A DNA stretch of 64,000 nt from Cryptomeria japonica (taxonomy: Eukaryota > Streptophyta > Pinopsida > Cupressales > Cupressaceae): the NCBI RefSeq assembly GCF_030272615.1, contig NC_081405.1, positions 654,554,920-654,618,919 on the forward strand, in the 5' to 3' direction. A program made the position numbers and the translations under genes. Position 1 is the first letter of the stretch. Every line of letters starts with the position of its first letter. This document shows, in pieces, positions 32,719-45,197 of this stretch. The notes under the pieces were generated by a model. It made no database searches, was not told the origin of the DNA, and saw only the letters and a list, made by a program, of their open reading frames with translations.

Positions 32719-34684
32719 TTAACGTGTGACCACATGTTGATTCAAAGAAAATCTTGCCAGATATGATCCTTGTGTCGAAATGTCAATATGATGCCTTGGA
32801 TTTGATGAACGATATTGATGATGCCCCAGATATGAAGAATTGATTTGATATGAAAATGATGTCAAGATTTGATACAATAATGCCTCCTCGGGAGATCGTT
32901 CATGCACTAAAGGCATGAATGATCTCTCGAAAGAAGAGAATTCTATTTGTAAGATAAAAGAGTGGATAGTGATGACATGCATGAGTTTGATAAGATTTAT
33001 TAGATTGATTGGATTGAGATTAAGATTGATCAGATTAAGATCAAGTCTAGTTTCAGGTATGACACCTTCTGTATAAGACATGGATGATCGAGTGTCTAGT
33101 TTCAGGAATGATATCGCTTGTATAAGACATGGATGAATTGAGCATCTAGTTTCAGGAATGATACCACCTATGTAAGACATGGATGATCAAGCATTTGGTT
33201 TCAGGAATGATATATCCTGTATAAGAGCTAATCAAAATGTCTGGTTTCAGGAACGATACATCCTGTATAAGAGTTGATCAAAACATCTGGTTTTAGGAAT
33301 GATATATCTTGTATAAGAGCTGATCAAAACATCTAGTTTCAGGAAAGATACATCCTGTATAAGACATGATAGAAGATAGTTTGGAAGAATGATGAAGATA
33401 TAAAAGTGAAGAAAGATTCCATGATGATACGATAGATATGCATGTGATGGATTCAATGATGAATGATATGAATTATGTTTTGATATGAGATTCTATGAAG
33501 ATGATTTCATGCTTAGATAAATGCTCTTGATTTCGATTATGACGTGAATGTATGATTTACAATGAGATGAATGAAAATGTGATGGTGCATTTATTTGATT
33601 TATGAGATGTGATATGTGATATGCTATGAGATGTATCTTGAAAATGAGATGTATGATATGATATGTAACTATTTGTAAAATGATATTCAACTATTTGTAA
33701 AATGATATGCAACTAATTTGAGCGTCCTCATTCTTTCGTTTGTCATCTCTGTATAGTCACATGTTTTTTCTTTCTTTGTAGGTATCATCATTGAGAATTG
33801 ATTTGTTGGGATATGTTGAAAATTTATTCAAGCACAATGGTATAATTAAACCATAATGACCTGAGAAAAATTTACATGATTTTTGATTTTGCAAGATAGC
33901 ACAAGCGTCAAGGTATAATTGAACCAGGACGAGCTGAGTGTGGATTCGGTATAAATAGACAAGATTAAACCATTTGTATGTGCAAAGTGGAATCATGTCT
34001 TCAGTAATATGATTTGAATCATGTCATGAGACAAGTATTTGCACAGTACAAATGAATGCCTCACAGACAGAAAACTAAAAAATATTGGAGTCCTCATGAC
34101 TTTCTCTAGCTTGATGCATCGTTGAGAAAATGTAGAGGATCCAATAGTTCAAAAAGTTCAAGCACAAAAATAGTCAAAACTTCATGCAAGATGCAAACAT
34201 TTGATTCTTCAGAAAATCATCCATCATGTTTTGTGAATCTTTTTAAGTGATCAATGTTTTGTTCTCATGATTGTTGATTTGTTTGCTTGATATGATGTTC
34301 CAAGTTTGCTGCAAGTTTTGATTGAAGACGAAATTGTGATCAATGCTACCCCTAGCTGAGTTTTCCTCTTAATGTAGATATGTATAGTGATTACCAAGCC
34401 ATGGTGAGATGTGATGAAAGGATATGTGGATAAACCAGGATAGTGACTATGCTAAGTATGTCCTAGATAATGTGATAAAATGTCAGGCGATGGTCGATAG
34501 TGCTTGACTATGGATATAAAGGCTTTGAGTAAAGATAGATAGAGGAGTTGTCCTCTTACAATAGCGCCTGTTGCCAGGTTTTCACCAGTTGCTTTTATTG
34601 TACCTTTTAATTTTCTTTTTCTTGATTTTTGATTTTTTTTTTTTGATTTTCTGATATTTTTGACTTTTCCGTGCATTAGACTAC
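32719..34684 (-). other. Long 3' non-coding region of the Tat element
   Basis: About 2 kb between integrase and polypurine tract without a credible gene. It contains a ~58-66-bp tandem array (33044-33370) and a GATATG-rich low-complexity stretch (about 33400-33720). An antisense plant mobile domain like that of the element at 1-2306 is not seen here. Confidence 0.7.
33044..33370. repeat. Tandem repeat, unit about 50-66 bp, about six copies
   Basis: Each unit contains GTTTCAGGAATGATA, then a variable CCTGTATAAGA, then CATGGATGATCAAGCATCT or GCTGATCAAAACATCT. Later copies are shorter than early ones. Confidence 0.8.
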
Positions 34685-36160
34685 TCAAATGTAGTATTTC
34701 TTTAGATGGATGTTGTTAGTTGGTTCATCGAGCACATCTCCTTCTGAAGTTGTTAGCTGATAAGCACCTGATCCATAGACTGATATGATGACATAGGGGC
34801 CTAACCAATTAGGTTCAAATTTCCCTTTCTTTTCCCGATCTTGCTGATTTCTAGGATTTTCCTTGAGTACTAGATCACCAATTTTAAAAATTCTGGGAAT
34901 GACCTTATGATTGTAGCTTTTGGACATGCATTGTTGATATGCTTTGAGGTGAGTGTAGGCATGTTGGTATCTTTCATCTATAAGTTCTAGCTCTTGTAGT
35001 CGGTTGACTCGATACTCTTCATCTGGAATGAGGCCTTTCAAAGAGACTCTGAGAGATGGAATTTCTACCTCCAGGGGTAAAATTGCTTCTGATCCATAGA
35101 CCAGTGAATATGGGGTAGCTCCTGTAGGTGTGCAGATGCTAGTTTTGTATGCCCAAAGTGCTGGATTGAGTTGTATGTGCCAATCTTTGCCGGCATCATT
35201 TATTGTTTTCTTTAGGATTTTCAATATTGTTTTGTTGGATGCTTCGGCCTAACCATTCCCCCATGGGTAGTAAGGTGTAGAGAAATGATGTTGGAGTTTG
35301 AATCTATCACATAGTTCTCGCACATCTTGGCTCTTGAAAGGTTGTCCATTATCTATGATGATGGAACTTGGAATGCCATATCTATAGATTAGATAATTAA
35401 GGATAAAAGAGGCAATTTGTTTCCCAGTCATTGTGGTCATGGGGACCGCTTCAATCCATTTGGTGAAATATTCTATTACAGTAATAATGAACTTGTGTCC
35501 ATTTGAAGATGAAGGATGTATTTTGTCGACTAAGTTTAGTCCCCACTGGCAAAAGGGCCAGGATGTTGTGAATGGTTGCAGTTCTTGTGCTAGTGCATGT
35601 ATAAGATTGCCATGGATTTGGCATTTAGGACACTTCTTTAAAAAATGGTAAGAATCTTTTTCCATTGTCGGCCAGTAATATCCCATTCTTAGAAGTTTTT
35701 TAGACAGAGTAGGACCACTTGAATGTGTACCACAGATACCTTTGTGAAGCTCTTGTAAAGCGGAGTCAGATTCATTACGATCAAGGCAACGAAGAAGAGT
35801 ACCATCTAGACCTCGACGATACAAAGTATCAATAGTGAGAGTGTAATGGGCGGCTTGCAGGATAAAGTTGCATTTTTGGTTTTGAGATAGGTTAGTGGGT
35901 AGGATATTGTTTTTAAGATAGTTATATATCGGTCCATATAATGGAGAGTCAGAACCGGTCAAGGCATAGATAACATGGGATTCAGAATGGTCATAGGATG
36001 GGGAGAACAGTTGCTCTACCAGAAACTCGTAACAACTTTGTTGCTCTGGAATTTGTAGTAGTGAAGCGATAGTAGCCATTGCATCGACTACTCTATTGTC
36101 CAACCTTGGTATTTGCTCGAAGGTGATGTGTGCAAAATATTGTTTGAAATCATGCACCAT
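34685..36160 (-). pseudogene. Tat integrase
   Basis: The reading frame from 36160 gives the spacer after RNase H, then an intact HHCC zinc finger (ELHKGICGTHSSG ... KKCPKCQ, about 35740-35620). The catalytic core follows: the first catalytic aspartate appears replaced by asparagine (WGLNLVDK), the second is present (IIDNGQPF), and the third acidic residue is present (AEASNK) after a TAG at about 35250. The C-terminus (34685-35224) contains TPTGATPYSLVYGSEAILPL, an FKIGDLVLKE segment, GKFEPNWLGPYVI and an NNIHLKKYY ending typical of Tat integrases. No chromodomain. Confidence 0.92.
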
Positions 36161-36260
36161 TCGTTTGTATGGTAGTAGCTTGTCATCCTTCGTCTGATAG
36201 TCATTATTGATTTGATTGATTACTAGTTGTGAATCTTCATAGAATTAATTCTATGATTCT

Positions 36261-36989
36261 CTATTCCACAGCCATTTTGATGCCTATAACCAATGCCTCA
36301 TATTCATAAATGTTGTTTGTGCATGGAAAAATGAGCCTATAAGATCTTGGTATTGTGTGCCTGTCAGGAGTGATGAACAAAATGCCAACATCGGAGCCAT
36401 GTTGAGTATAGGATCCATCAAAGTATAGAGTCCATTGTTTGGTGGAAATAGAAAGAACATCCTTGTCTGGAAATTCGATCTCCATTGGTTGTTTTCCCGA
36501 TAGTGGTGCTTCAGCTAGTTGATCTGCAATTGCTTGTCCCTTGATAGCTCGTCGCCCTGTGTAGTGGCTATCAAATTCACTAAGAATCATGACCCATTTA
36601 GCCAATCTTCCTGTAAGAGCTAATTTGCTAAGCAAATATTTGAGAGGATCAATTTTTTCAACTAGCTTAATTGTGTGAGCTAGCATGTAATGCCAGAACT
36701 TTTGAGAAGCAAATACCACTGTTAGACAAGCCTTCTCAATGAATTTATAGTTGAGTTCATATTTGTTTAATGTCCTGCTGATGTAATAGATAGCTCGTTC
36801 CTTACCTTGTTGATCTTCTTGTGCTAATAATGCCCCTAGTGATATATCTATTGTTGAGATGTAGAGAATGAGTGCCTTCCCGGCTATTGGTGGTACTAGA
36901 ACTGGCGGGTTCATTAGATATTGCTTAATTTGATAGAATGATTCTGCACATTTGGATTCCCATCTGAATGGTACATTTTTATGTAGCAA
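36261..36989 (-). pseudogene. Tat RNase H plus second (archaeal-type) RNase H
   Basis: The N-terminal part (36989-36520) is the ordinary gypsy RNase H: LILYISTIDISLGALLAQ, AIYYISRTLNKYELNY, a KYLLSKLALTGRLAKW segment and a GQAIADQLAEAP exit. The C-terminal part (36460-36261) starts WTLYFDGSYTQHGSDVGIL and continues to NNIYEYEALVIGIKMA, the D-G-S and E-Y-E-A motifs of the additional RNase H that characterises Tat elements. It then runs into a TAG near 36260, with remnants of the domain end in other frames to about 36165. Confidence 0.92.
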
Positions 36990-37043
36990 ATGATTGAATG
37001 ATAGACTTTTATTTGCTAGTTGAGCGATGAATCTCCTAATTGA

Positions 37044-38099
37044 CTAGAGCCATCCTTGTAGAGATCTGAGTTGGCTAATGTTGTTTGGTGGTGACTTCTC
37101 CATAATGGCTTGTACCTTTGCTGGATTCACTTCAATGCCCTTTGCTGAAACTATGTAGCCTAATAATTTGCCTGATGTAACCCTGAAGACACATTTCTTA
37201 GGGTTAAGCCTAACTTGGAATTTCTCCAATCTATCAAAAATCTTTTCTAAGATGCTTAGATGTTCTGCTCGTGTAAATGATTTAGCTAGTAAATCATCCA
37301 CATATTCCTCCATGAAGGTATCCATCATGTCATGAAAGATTGTTGTCATTGCTCATTGATAAGTTTCCCCAACATTCTTTAAGCCAAATGGCATGACATT
37401 CCAACAATACGATCCCCAAGGACAGTTAAACGTTGTTCTATCTTGATCCTTTGGGGCTATCTTGATTTGATTATAGCTTGAAAAACTGTCCATTAGTGAT
37501 AGAATTGCATGGCTTGTTGTGAGGTCTACAATTATGTCGATAGTGGGCAAAGGAAAGTCATCCTTTGGACAGGCTTTGTTGACATCTCTAAAATTGGTGC
37601 AAATCCCGATGCTGCCATCTAGTTTAGATACTGGTACGATGTTGGAAATCCATTCAGCATAGTCTATAGGTCGAATAAATCTGATGTTTAATAGTTTCCT
37701 CAACTCAGCTTTGACCATGAGTGCTACATGTGGATTCATCTTTCTTAATTTTTGCTTGACTGGTTTAGCTCCTGGAGCAATGGATAAGTGATGCATGATT
37801 AACTGTGGATCAATCCCGGGCATATCTGCATACGACCAAGCAAAGTTGATTTGCTTTTCTTTGAAAAATTGGATAAACTCTGATCTTTCTTCCTCTATCA
37901 GAGATTCTTCTAGATGTATGTTTTTGGCTGCTTCTGTTGTACCAATGTTGATTGACTGAATAGGCTCAATCATCATGGGTGATCGCTCCTGATAATGTTT
38001 AGGAAGAGTGTCAAGTCTCCCATCTTTAGGTGCCTTAAAAAGGTTTTCACCCTTAGATGCTTCCTTTATTTTTACTTTTTTGTGATCTAGTGCCGCCAT
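37044..38099 (-). pseudogene. Tat reverse transcriptase
   Basis: From 38099: a pre-RT linker, then FAWSYADMPGIDPQLIMHHL, KMNPHVALMVKAELRKLL, a NIVPVSKLDGSIGICTNFRD segment, DFPLPTIDIIVDLT, and WNVMPFGLKNVGETYQ. A stop at about 37350 separates this from MTTIFHDMMDTFMEEYVDDL with the YVDD catalytic motif intact (about 37300), then LNPKKCVFRVTSGKLLGYIV. Apart from that one stop and a short break near 37045, the domain is well preserved. Confidence 0.94.
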
Positions 38100-39600
38100 T
38101 GACTAGTTTTCAGCAATAGATCCTTTATTTTGCTCATTTTTGCGACTGAGAGACTTGGCACTCCCCTGATTGCAGATGTCATTACTTTGTTCACTGGTAG
38201 AGTCTATTTCCGGGTTAATGGTACAGAAGTAATGGATAATGGATTCATAATTTGGGAAAATTGGTATGTCATGATTTTCAGGTTCATCCTAGTCTATGAG
38301 GTCAGGAAACATAAGTGGTAAAGAGTTATTAGGTGGATCAAGTTCAGCTACTGTAAGTGTTAGGATGGAGGTATCATCGTGGTTGGCTAGGATATTAAAT
38401 AAGTTAAGGATTTCATCGAGGTCTTCGATGGTATCATCTTTTGTGTAGACTTGTTCATAATGTTGCTACTCGTTTTCCTTGGCATCATAGATATTCTGTG
38501 GACCAAATTCAAGTAGTCTAGGCTCTGTGCCTTGTTCTTCTTGAGAAATGGGTGTATGACTGTCATTTGCAGTAATATCTTCAGTAACATTTGAACAACT
38601 GCCCCATTCATAGTCATTTGAATTAGTCTAAGAGGTATTATCCCAGACTCTGGCAGTGCTATGGATGGGTATGTTGTAGGGTGAAAACAAGTCTTTGACG
38701 ATTGATACGAGCCTGATAGTTTTCTCTAATTATGTATCAGATCCTCTTCTACTCTTTGCATTTTCTCATATACTGTCTCTCCTCAGGGAGGAATAATGTT
38801 ATCAGGAGGCGATTCTTCTTTGTTGGACAGTAGTTCTTGAATATGATGTACTTCTGCACAAGGTGCTTCTGTCTTTTGATTGATTGACTTCTCTTGATGT
38901 TTCTTTTTTTCTTGGTATTCACATTCCTTGCGTATTGTTTCTGCTGATGCAAATAGTGCCTCCTGCCATGAGTCCTCCTTGTATTTCTTCTTTGCCTTCC
39001 ACTAAGGTTTTTGGTATTTTTTTGGTGTCTTCCTTGGTGGTAGAGTGTGTTCATAGCCCAATCCTGTTTTGTTTGTACAAAATTGTGAAGGAGGATCTAA
39101 TGGTTCCATGACGCCTTCCTGACACTTGCCGATAGGTCCTTTGCCATTGTATCCCATTTGTTACATGATCAAGTAGCCTTTTCCATACAAGTGTGTTGGT
39201 ATAGCTACTTCCATAGCAGCTACTCTGTCTTCTTCCTCATCCTTGTATAGCCAACTAAGGATGTCATTATCCTCTGATTGATGTGCTAGAGTGCCTAGTT
39301 GGATAAATTTGCCATCAAATTTGGTGATGGGTTGTGTTGCTTGATGTGTTGATGCTATAGGTAATCCATGAGATTTAGGTGATGCTGGTAAGTTGGCCAA
39401 ACACAAGGGTTCCAAAGAGTATTCTCCCATGCCTTTCTCTTTGATTTTCATTTTCTTCTTGAAATCCATAGATAGTGATTTAGACTTTTCTTGTTGAAGA
39501 TCTAGTGCTGAAGAACTTTGGTTTTCTCTATTATGTGGAACCAAGCTGTCTTGGGCTGCCCCCATAGCATTACAATATTGAAAAGGGTTATGATCTACTG
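38100..39600 (-). pseudogene. Protease-RT spacer of the Tat polyprotein with G-patch-like motif
   Basis: A charged, low-conservation region with several stops. Around 39195-39045 the minus strand reads HLYGKGYLIM, a TAA, then QMGYNGKGPIGKCQEGVMEP, and further on KTGLGYEH. The spacing of glycines and hydrophobics matches a G-patch (D111) domain, a glycine-rich RNA/protein interaction module known from splicing factors and from some retroviral proteases. The rest (38130-39040) is Lys/Glu/Ser-rich and not recognisable. Confidence 0.65.
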
Positions 39601-39640
39601 ATATAGAAATCTCTTGTTCATTGTAGGGAAACTTAACACA

Positions 39641-40144
39641 CTAGTGATAAGTAGAAGGTATTGCTTGCATTTCATGTATCCAAGGTCGACCCAATAAGAT
39701 ATTATATGTGAGGTCTATGTCTAGGACTTGGCACATAGTGTCCTTTTGTATTGATCCTACTTGAATTGGCAACATTATTGTTCCTTTGGATGATCTCTCT
39801 TCATCATCATATGCTTTGATATTGATCTTTTTGCGTAGATCGATAGATTGATTAAAGAAGCCCAATGCACAGATAACTTTCAAGGTACAGATATTGAGTC
39901 CAGCTCCTCCATCTATTAATACTCTTTTGACTCGATGCTTGTAGACCAAGACTTCAATGTGGAGTGGAGTATTGTGTGGATGGCTCAAGGAGATATTATC
40001 TTTCTCATAAAAGGTAAGGCTATGAGGCCCTGTCATGTGAGCTACCATGGCTTGGAATTTGTCAGTATCCAGATCTTGAGGCACATTTGTTTCCAGTAGT
40101 GCTTGTTCCAAGATGTCTTTGTGTTTTGGTGAAAGTTTTAGCAA
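39641..40144 (-). pseudogene. Tat aspartic protease
   Basis: An open frame of 167 residues with VKRVLIDGGAGLNICTLKVI (catalytic D in an IDGG variant usual for this lineage), AYDDEERSSKGTIMLPI, and a YNILLGRPWIHEMQAIPST end. All the expected protease landmarks are present. It is cut off at both ends by stops but has no internal damage. Confidence 0.92.
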
Positions 40145-42633
40145 CTCTAGTATAGATATTTGAGCAAGAGTTTTGCGCAGTTGACTTACTAGATCATACT
40201 AAATTTTGGGTATGGTGTTTGTTGTTGACGTATGCCCCTTCAAGACATTTTTTGAGCTTTGGTGGTTACATTGACGGATTCATGTTCATGCTTGTCTTTG
40301 ATTGTAATGATGTTTACTTGATTGTCCTTAGTTGATATATGATTGATGGTGTTATTGTATATGTGATTGATACGAGCTCCATGTGTATCATTTGAGGTTG
40401 AAGCTCCATCCTTGTTGTAGTTTGGAAGAGGATTCTTAAAGGTTCCATGGTCACCATTTATCTTGAGACCATCAACTGTTAAATCGCCTCTATCAATCAT
40501 GTCTTGAACAATATTTTTCAGTATCATGCAATCATTTGTTTGATGACCTTTGTTGTGATCAAAATCACAAAAGTGTGATTCATTCCACCAGGGTGGTTTG
40601 ATTTGTGGTTCAAAGTTATTGATTGTTGGTAAGGAGATAATTTTGTTTGCTAGGAGTTCTCTAAATGCATTACTCCAATGATTGCCCTAGCGGTGTGTAA
40701 ATGCATTTTGGAAAGTTCTTGGTGTTACCTCATGAGTTTGTATTAGGTCCTCGATTCGTGTTATTGCTTTGGATATTGTTGGTGTTGGTTGTGTTGAGAT
40801 GATCTTGATTGGTATTTGGTGTGCAAGTGTTAGTACCTTGGTTAGCACCTGTCGGATTCTTTGTAGCTTGAGGATTTCCTGATAAAGCCAACACTAGTTG
40901 CTTGGATTTCGTATCATTAGGATCGTTTCCTCCTTGGTTTCCATTATTTTTGTTTCGGGTCTAGAACCTAGATTTGTCTAAGTTTTTGTTGTTTTGGCTA
41001 TTGTAATTAGATGAGTTTGTCCCTTCTTTGAAAACTTTCAATCTTCCCTTTTTGACACATGCCTCTTCTACTTGGATGCCATTCTCAATCAATTTAGAAA
41101 AAGATGGTATGCATTGGAGTTTGAGCCTATAACTCATCTCACTATTTAAATTGTTGATGAAAATTTCTATCTTTTCTTTTTTGGCACATATCGAGGATAT
41201 CTCGAAACCATACGTTGCCAACGTTGAAGGAATACCATGAATGTTTCATTGTTTTTCTGTTTGGTATTACAGACATCTAGCATAGTGATAACATGTTGAA
41301 TGTTGTAATAATATTGAGCGATGAATTTGTTGACTAATTCATCAAGGGATCTGACAGGAAGTGTGATTTTGGATAACCATTCCATCATTTGTCCTCCTAA
41401 GCTTCTTGGGAATAGCCTCATCAAATAGGTGTCATCATGGGCAAATTCTAGGCTCATGGTGCAGAATTCCTGGACATGATCGTGGGGATCACTTTTCCCA
41501 TCATATTTGTCAAATTTGGGAATGTCTAAATTTGGGGGAAAAGGTACCATGTTTAACCGCTTGTCAAAAGGATAAGGACAAATTTCATTCAAGGTATATC
41601 GTACTATTGTTCCTTGTTGCATGTCTTGCATTTGTCTTTGCAACATTTGCCTTTATTGAGTGAGAGAAATCAAAGGTGCATTTTCCTACCGAGGGAAGAG
41701 TTATTCCCTTGCATTATTTCTAAGATGAAATGGTGTGTGTTGGGGTATGTTTTTCTCGGGCAAATTCTGTTCTGGTATATTTTGCTCAGGTATGTTTTGT
41801 TCAGGGTCATGTGCTTCCTCCTCTCTTTGTCGTTCTTGATAATCATAATGTTGAGACCTTGTTCTAAATATGTCAGTATCAAAGTCTTCAGGGAGTTTAA
41901 CTCCTTTTCTTGTGAGCATGAGTAGGTGTTTTTCTTTGTCATTTTCCATGAGTCTTTCCACAAGTTTTTAGAATGAAGCACTTTCTTGACACTCTTGGAG
42001 GAGTTCCTCAGAAATTTCGGTGTCTTCTAGATTTGGACACTCGAAAGGATTTGATAATCTTTGATCCATGCTGGACTCTGGTTGCATTTTTCTTTGTTTG
42101 TTTCATTGAGAGCGAGTAGCAATGGGCATCTAGTAGAAACTTTCTGTGACAAAGGGAACGAACTCCTCTTCGATGTTTTTCTCAAGGGTTGGTGGTTCAA
42201 ATCGAGGTATATCGTAAGTGATGCACACTTCGGGGAAGAAAGATGGATTGATTTTTCTTCCTTGATTCAGGCATTGACTGAATGCTGATTTTTGACAGAA
42301 TGCTCTACTCCTTAATGGTTCCTTGTCAAATTCATTTGTTTTATCTTGAAGATACAAGCGCATATGATGGAGGAATGTTCGATGAGATTTGAAGAGCTAA
42401 CGATTGATGTATAAAAAATTATTCTGTTTGGCAAGTTTCAGAGAACTGGGTTGTTGTTTCCTTAACTTAGTGTTATGATAAATACTCTTTCTTCTCAGAA
42501 TATGAGGATTAGTCATGCACAAGTGATCAATGGTTTCCTTTAATTTATTTTGGATTGAAGATATCTTGTTTGGAAACTTAAGTTTTACTTTATCAAATGA
42601 AGGTTTAGATGCCCCCTCACGACAAAGCATTTC
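40145..42633 (-). pseudogene. Tat gag
   Basis: One frame from 42630 to about 41200, interrupted by a few stops, encodes a poorly conserved N-terminus. A PEQNIPEQNIPEQNLPEKN tandem stretch near 41790 is followed by the gag core (PF03732-like, 41646-41167): FPPNLDIPKFDKYDGKSDP, LMRLFPRSLGGQMMEWLSK, SLDELVNKFIAQYY, a short gap, ETFMVFLQRWQRM. A frameshift near 41200 leads to 41221-40961 (EKIEIFINNLNSEMSYRL...). Near 40590-40500 a Cys/His segment (FCDFDHNKGHQTNDC) resembles the lineage's zinc knuckle. Its start codon is uncertain. Confidence 0.88.
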
Positions 42634-42639
42634 AAATGA

Positions 42640-45175
42640 TATGGAATAAGAGCTTTCCTGATATGGAAACTTGATACAACTTGGAGTTTAAAACAAGTAT
42701 GTTTTTGGATAAAAATTCATTTGATTGAAGGACCTTTTGATATGTGTGATGATGTTTCCTGATTTTGATAGGAGAGATGTGTTTTACCTTGCGACTAGTT
42801 TTTAGATTTTGACAACTTTGTTTTACGGAAAACTTGCTTTGGGAATAGTTTTCGATACTCTGTTTTGAATCTCTGTTTGATGAAGTTCAAGCTGAGGAAA
42901 GAAATATTCCTAAATTTTTTTCAGATTTTTCAAAAATAGCCTCTGTTTTGCCCCTTGTTTTCTCAGTTTATACTATGCGCTAAGACAGAAACCCAAAGCG
43001 CTACTAAATTTCCTCAACGCGTTATAGAAAAGACTCCACACACTAAGCTACCCTCTGTGACATGCTAACTGGTTGTTTGAATTTGTTTTGGTCTGAAAGG
43101 TTATGCGCTAATATGGGCTGTCAGTGCACTAACTGCTGGTCTCTACATGCTAATTCCTGATCCCCACACGCTAAGCTGTTGCTTCAACGCGCCATAATGT
43201 TTTCAGAAAGCGCTAAGTTTAAACTGCTAGTGTTGGATTTTGATGAAGCACTAAATTTCAGAATGAATGCAATAAAGTGAAGTTCGAGTGTGCTAAAGGA
43301 TGGTTTCTATGCGCTAAGAAGTTGTTCTTACGTGCTAGACTGCCCTGATAGTTTGACTTGGTGGTTTTTCTGCAATTTTTGGAACTTTATTTTCAATGAT
43401 GATGGATGATTTTCTGAAGTAATAAATGAAAGCACGACACAAAAGAAGCAACCATTTTTCTTAGTCTAAACAATGAGTGTATGTTCTGTGAGGATGTGTT
43501 CAAATCTCCAATGCTTTAACAGGTTTAGATACAACAACATATAATTCAATCAGACTCTTTATTCAAGGGTCATAAGTAATATCATAGCCCACTAGTCTCG
43601 ATACTCCGTTAGCTCAAACAACCTTGTCACCCCCTAGGGGGCACCCGTTTTTTTGCCTTTTGCTAGAAATTAACCCAAAGTGAATTGATTTACAATTGAG
43701 TAGTTATCTTGGGAGATATATGGTGAGCGATCTTGGGGGCGGATTCTTCCCCACCCTTGCACTATGATATTACAAATGTTTGGATGCTGACTTGGCTCAA
43801 AGTTTCTATGCTAAAGTTCGTAATCAGGCTTCCCATTCGACCATCAATGATAAACTCCCTCAAGAGGCTTCGCAACCTTTAGAACAAAGGCTTTACATAT
43901 CTCAAGGATACTAGGGGAAGGATAATTGTTGCGCACAACCATTGAAAAGGACTTTCGTCACTTTCCACTTTTGATTATAGTGGGTTGGAACACTTGGCGT
44001 CAAAGACATTTCCTACTTAGGTCATTCCCTTCACACCGGCCAAAGAATGGCTTTCAAAGTTTTTCAACCCCTCGGGAAGGCAGGCCTGCTAAAGAATTTA
44101 ATGCAATAAAAACTGAAAGCGTAAGAGTGGTCTGGCTTTTTGATCACCCAATTAAGGGGAGAGCATATTCCTTCCACTTTCGCAGCAAAGCAAACAAGTG
44201 TTCTTTTTAACTTTTTATTGCAATGATTTGGTAAAATCTATATGGAGATGTTGCTCCACAAAAACATGGTGTTATTTTTATCCCTTTAAAGCAATAATTA
44301 TCTGATCTAGTAAAGGAACCTGGTCAACAAAGCAAAACTTCAATGTGGCATCAACAAAATAAAATTGGCAAAAGGGGAAGAGCTTCCCTCTTTAACTTTG
44401 AATGAATTGGACAGATGAAGTTCTTTTTCCTTACAAAATTTTTAAAAGTTGATCCTTTTATGCACCAAAGGATGGTGATGTTCTTTTTAAAGCTCTTTGT
44501 TTGCAAAAATGGAAAGATTGTCTTGTTCTTTTTAGAGCCCAAAATGAAAATTTTTCTCCTAAGAAAGCAAGAAAGATGTTTTTGTTGTTCTTTTTATTTG
44601 CCCAAAATAAAGATGAGTTCAATTTTATCCAAACAAGAATTAAAATACTTTAAATTTTTTAACTAACTTAGCTAAGTTAGTAAAAAAATTCAAACTATTA
44701 TAACTCTTAAAATAAAATTGAGCTCCACCTGCAAGAAAATGTCAGAAATCCTACAAAATATCAATCAAATAGTTAGAAAAACCTTGGCTTTTGAGGACTT
44801 CTACAAGTCTAAATTTAATCTCAGTTACAATTTAATTTTTGCCTTCTGTCTGTGATGCGCTACATAAAAGACTGTATGCGCTACAGGATAACCGGGATGC
44901 GCTATCAGATAGACCCGATGCTCTGAGATGTTTTTTGAATGCACTACTCTGTTAAGTTCCCATGCTGAGACCTATAGGAAAAATGTTAAAAACTCTATGC
45001 GCTAAGGGATGGTTTGTACGTGCTAGGAAATGAGTCCCACGCACCGAATAATATATCGGATGCACTATAATGTTAACCCGATGCGCTAAGGGATGTTCCC
45101 CACGTGCTGATTCCTATTTCCCGCGTACCTGAAAAAGTGATTAGATTCAAAAACCGATTTGATTCTTGAGTTCAA
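42640..45175 (-). other. Long leader of the Tat element with dispersed GCGCTAA-type motifs
   Basis: About 2.5 kb of non-coding leader. Two clusters (42972-43345 and 44855-45125) carry more than 20 variants of a short motif around ATGCGCTAA, CGCGCTAA or CACGCTAA. The 1.5 kb between them lacks it. Open frames such as 43926-44210 show no known domain. Confidence 0.6.
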
Positions 45176-45193
45176 GCCCCATGGTGGACGCCA
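45176..45193 (-). other. Probable primer-binding site of the Tat element
   Basis: TGGCGTCCACCATGGGGC on the minus strand, four bases after the 5' LTR. It starts with the TGG complementary to a tRNA CCA end; I cannot assign the tRNA with confidence. Confidence 0.65.
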
Positions 45194-45197
45194 GAAA

